Positions 60,418 to 64,000 of a stretch of DNA of 64,000 bases are shown here, piece by piece (within the stretch, counting starts at the first letter, position 1; each line of letters starts with the position of its first letter). Below the pieces are notes generated by a model. That model was given only the letters and a program-made list of their open reading frames with translations, was not told the DNA's origin and searched no databases. This DNA comes from Henckelia pumila (taxonomy: Eukaryota; Streptophyta; Magnoliopsida; Lamiales; Gesneriaceae). The translations under genes and the position numbers were made by a program. The stretch lies in assembly GCF_033568475.1 (NCBI RefSeq), contig NC_133123.1, positions 128,622,930 through 128,686,929 of the forward strand, read 5' to 3'.

Positions 60418-62453
60418 TGTAACACCCCGATTTTATCTTAATCGACTTTATTTGAGATAATCGGAGATTCTAGAGTTCAAGAGCCGACTTGATTTTGATC
60501 AGGGCTCTTTTTGCAAATTTTGGATTTTTCAGGGACTAAAATGCAAATATGGACTTAATTAGATATTTATACCTTGTTTTGACTCCTCCTTCACTCCACC
60601 CTCTTCTCTCCCAACCGATTCCTCCATTGAAGGCGTGAGAAAAGCTTTTCAAGCTTTTGGATTTCAGTCCGAGCTCGATCCGTCCGTTGGAATTTATTTC
60701 TGAAGGCAGATTAGCGATCACGGCTGCGAGAGCTTCGTTCTACCGTAAGTATTTCTCCAATCAGATACGTTCTAGTTTTGGGATGTCATTAAAATCGTTT
60801 GAGATTCGAGTATGTTGATCTTGGAAGAGTTCTGATCGTTTATTCTCTGTCGGTTTTGAAATAGAGCGTCGTTCGGAATTGTTATGAATTTTTGAAGGGA
60901 TTTTCGAAAATGTGAGTTTGGATATGTGTTGGATTTGAGTTTGAATGTTTGAATGTTGATTGATTTGAGTCTATTGGATTGATATTATGCTGTTTGCATT
61001 TCCGATTTGATCAGATTATAGCCGTTATGCCGCCGGTTTGAGTTTTGGATTGTCTATCAGTTCGAATTGTTTGAGCCAAGCCTTCGATTGAGTTGTATGT
61101 TAATCTTGAGCCTTATTACTTTTTGCACAGATTGATTTGAGGCCAGTGGAGTTGCGAGATTGCAGCTTTGTGCAACTTGGAGATTGGAGCCGGTATAGTA
61201 TCGATTCTCTTATTATTGATTAGGAAGTTTGATTGAATCTTGAATTGAGGAATCGTTGTTGTTTCCAGGTTTGGAGCATCGACGTTGTTGAAAAGAGGTA
61301 TAAGATGACTTAGACTGGAATGGAACGTGTGACTCGAATCCCACTTGATTCGAGTGTTCCGAAGAATCACATACTTGCATGTTATTGCTCTTGAATTTAG
61401 TTGATTGAGTTATGTTTTTCATTGCATTCATCTTGAGCCAGAATCCTTGATTTGACAGCGGGCAGGACGACCCTTTTATGATAGACGTTTTGGGGATTAT
61501 ATTGTGAGTGGCCTGGGTGTAGCCGTTTCACCTAGTGCTAGCATACTCCTTATAGTCGCACCAAAGTCTAGAGGATGGAGATACGTAGCACCACCTCGAT
61601 CGGGAGAGTCGGTGAGTTGTTTACGTGACCTCGTCCTCGGGATCCCAAAAGCAAAAGCAGCAACTCTTTTGATTATCCGACTTGATAATCCCAGATTTAA
61701 AGACATGCATTGCATTTATGCATCTGAATTGAGTTTATATATGCTTTCGGAATTGCATGGTTGTTAATTGAATATCTGGAAGTTGATGCATTTCGTTTGA
61801 GATGTTTTTATGATATGCATGTTTGTCTCTTTTACTGGGAATTATATTCTCACCGGATTATCCGGCTGTTGTCTTTGTTTGTATGTGTACTTGGCAACAG
61901 GTGGGGCAGGACCGAGTCAGAGGCAGCATGGCTAGGTGGTTGAGATGATAGACGTGAGGCGTTGTTGTTTTAGAAGTCGAATATGTAATCGAACGTAGAT
62001 TGTATTCGAACTCGTTTTGTATCGGTTATGGAACTTAGAAGTGATGCATGTTCTACTAGATTGATTATTGTACAACTCTAGAACTTCATGTATTGTATTT
62101 TGACAGTTTGGTGTATCAATGCATGCTTATGATTAAGTTGATTTATGGTTTTGCACTTTCCCAAGCTTTAGTTTTGCTTTTTGGGAGTATTTTTCAGTGC
62201 AGGTCGAAGGGGCAGCGCGCCCGCGTGACTTGAGGAGCGCCCGCGCCTCCCCTGGGCTTGGAATTTCGCATTTTGCGAAATTCCGGCGCGCCCGCGCCTG
62301 AAGCTCGATTTTATAAAAAAAAGAAGAAAAAAAATTTGTTGTTTCGCGACGTGATTTTGCGTCGCCAAATGTCCGATTTTGCGTCGCCAATTGTGCTGGA
62401 TTAATTTTATGTTTTCTTTGTCGAGATTAGATTATTAGAATCGAGGTCTCACA
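60418..62453 (+). repeat. gypsy-2 5' LTR
   Basis: It starts TGTAACACCCCGATT and ends AGGTCTCACA, six bases before the primer site. It holds three blocks shared with the gypsy-1 LTR (61561-61614, 61634-61650, 61840-61905) and a GC-rich palindromic patch at 62211-62305. Confidence 0.9.
62211..62305. repeat. GC-rich palindromic patch in the gypsy-2 LTR
   Basis: Repeats of GCGCGCCCGCG and GAGCGCCCGCGCC surround a perfect 11 bp inverted repeat with a 3 nt loop (62259-62283, arms GGAATTTCGCA and TGCGAAATTCC). Two copies of TTTTGCGTCGCCAA follow at about 62353 and 62376. It lies roughly 150-240 bp before the LTR end. Confidence 0.8.
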
Positions 62454-62458
62454 TTAAG

Positions 62459-62470
62459 TGGTATCAGAGC
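62459..62470 (+). promoter_or_regulatory. gypsy-2 primer binding site
   Basis: TGGTATCAGAGC lies five bases after the LTR end, complementary to initiator tRNA-Met. Confidence 0.93.
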
Positions 62471-62754
62471 GATAAGATTCTTGGACTGAATTTAGAAGTG
62501 AGCGGGGTAGATCGAGTCCGCATGAATTGATTCTCGCATGTGATTGAGTTATTTAAATTTATTTATTTAAATACCATGCGAGCATGCTTTATTGTTGAGA
62601 ATTATTTGAGTTACTTGATTTTGTGATTTGAATTATAAAGCATGAATTATTTGAGATATGAACTGTATTTCACCTGTATCCGGAATTCTGAGAGGTTGCA
62701 AGGGCACCGATTGCAGCGATTGAGATATCCTGTGTCCTAACCTTTGATTATCAG

Positions 62755-63990
62755 ATGGGTCCTCGACGAGTTATTAATAGGAACCCACCGCTATTTACTC
62801 CTGCGACTGAGCAAGCTAGTACCGAGGTTGATCAGTTTGATGCTACAGCGACGCCGATGGAAACCTTGCTGAAGAGGTTTCAGTCGTTTAATCCTCCCTT
62901 GTTATTGGGTACAGAAAATCCAGTTGATTGTGAGAGTTGGTTGGACGATGTAGATCAGTTGTTCGATTCCCTTGACTATTCTGATGACCGCAGAACCAGG
63001 TTGGTCATTCATCAGCTACGTGGTGTGGCTAAGAACTGGTGGATCATGACGAAGAGATCCATTGAGAACCGAGGTACAACTATTAACTGGAATCTGTTTA
63101 AGTCTAAATTCTATAAGAGGTTTTTCCCAGTGTCGTACCGAAAGGACAAGGGAGCAGAGTTTGCCAATTTGAAGTAGGGGAATTTGAATATTGAGGAGTA
63201 CGTAGCCAAGTTTGATAGTCTGTTGCGTTTTGCACCACTTATTGCCGGTGATGAGGAAGCTAAAGCCGACCATTTCATTAATGGCTTGAACCCTGACATC
63301 TTCACGCTGGTAAACACTGCTAGGCCAGATAATTTTGCGGATGCCATGAATCACGCAAAAGGAGCTGAAGCAGGTTTGTGGAGACAGAGAGGAGGTCAGT
63401 TTGTGCCGCAGCAACAGCAAGGACAGTTTCAGGCACAACCTTACCAATATCAGAACCAACCATCGTATTACCAGAACCAGTCCTTTCAATTTCAGAATCA
63501 ACCATCGAGTTATGAAGGTGGTAGTAGTGGAGGCAATAGGAAGGATTACTATCATCCGAAAGGAAAGCAGTTTAAGAAGCACGGAACCAGTTCTTCGAGC
63601 TCTAGTGGTTCGAGGCAGTATGGATCGGGACAGAGTTCGGGACAGTCAGGCATGTCTTGTGCCAACTGCGGAGGTCGTCACTCCAGTGATCAGTGTAGAG
63701 GTATTTTTGGAATCTGTCATATTTGTAACCAGGCGGGGCATTTTGCGAGAACGTGTCCTCAGCGTGTTCCTCAGCAAGCTCAGAGTGGAATTTTCCCGAG
63801 ACAGACAGCTCAACCTCAGCAGCAAGCACCTACTGTCCACTCTTTCCAACCTCAGAAACAGAATGTGCAGGAAGGTAATCAGTATGCAAGCCAGCCTCCC
63901 AGACAGCAGGCACAAGTTTTTGCTCTGTCTGAGGATCCGCAGACTCAGGCTGCACCCGATAATGATAGATCAGGTAACGTTCGATATTGA
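62755..63990 (+). pseudogene. gypsy-2 gag, one nonsense codon
   Basis: ATG 62755 (MGPRRVINRNPP) opens a capsid domain with WLDDVDQLFDSLDY and FFPVSYRKDKGAEFANLK. TAG at 63175 stands where gypsy-1 has CAG. The frame continues through a Gln/Tyr/Asn-rich linker (63400-63510), a Ser-rich basic stretch and two knuckles, CANCGGRHSSDQC and CHICNQAGHFARTC. The frame closes at 63990, near the expected entry into protease, where the sequence departs from gypsy-1, probably through a small indel. Confidence 0.9.
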
Positions 63991-64000
63991 GTTTCCTATT

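Larger units (their letters stand above)
60418..64000 (+). mobile_element. Ty3/gypsy element (gypsy-2), 5' part; runs off the window
   Basis: A 2036 bp 5' LTR, tRNA-Met primer site and gag are present; pol lies beyond 64000. Gag is clearly related to that of gypsy-1 (FFPVSYRKDKGAEFANLK in both), so the same chromovirus clade is likely. It inserted into the LTR that starts at 59544. Confidence 0.9.

Overview
This is nuclear DNA of a flowering plant, most likely a eudicot. The evidence is spliced plant genes with GT-AG introns (ubiquitin-eL40, a plastid-type aldo/keto reductase, a TM9/nonaspanin relic and a DEAH helicase relic) set in nested Ty1/copia and Ty3/gypsy LTR retrotransposons, plant MITEs, a tRNA-derived SINE and an endogenous caulimovirid. 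Only two genes look intact: the ubiquitin-eL40 fusion gene (27334-28576, +) and the aldo/keto reductase gene (32718-29238, -).

Layout. 1-18370 is a stack of nested insertions. A chromodomain Ty3/gypsy element (+) fills 9739-18370. A copia element (-) with ~1.9 kb LTRs interrupts its gag. A solo LTR of that copia family interrupts its RNase H (12454-14319, TSD ATATT), and another solo LTR sits inside the copia element's own 3' LTR (578-2450, TSD GATAA). The gypsy element itself sits in an antisense LTR of its own family, whose stump is 18371-18853. About 19440-26950 is a decayed, essentially genome-length endogenous pararetrovirus (-) in the order primer site, coat protein, movement protein, polymerase, transactivator, promoter. 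Its primer-site end lies about 390 bp upstream of the ubiquitin ATG.

27.2-32.7 kb is the genic island. 35.5-47.8 kb is a TM9-family pseudogene whose large intron holds a Harbinger transposase relic, three MITE-like elements and a SINE; its last exon is split by a complete ~5.4 kb chromovirus (42392-47765, TSD GATGC), and the last codons, including a K-I-D terminus, lie beyond the element. 48.9-59.0 kb is a DHX37/Dhr1-like DEAH helicase pseudogene split by two copia elements (49675-~53040 truncated; 53390-58212 complete, TSD TCAAG). 59.5-64.0 kb is a truncated gypsy LTR into which another chromodomain-type gypsy element (LTR, PBS and gag visible) has inserted; it runs off the window.

The most unusual signal is structural. 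Four unrelated retroelements here each carry a GC-rich array of short palindromes in otherwise AT-rich non-coding sequence (7613-7735, 18031-18264, 59665-59945, 62211-62305). Motif sequences differ between elements but the design is alike. Two diverged gypsy LTRs also share short conserved blocks. Most retroelement nonsense codons are explained by C-to-T changes in CAG, CGA or antisense TGG contexts, as expected for methylated plant transposons. Homology calls come from reading translations and motifs; no database search was run.
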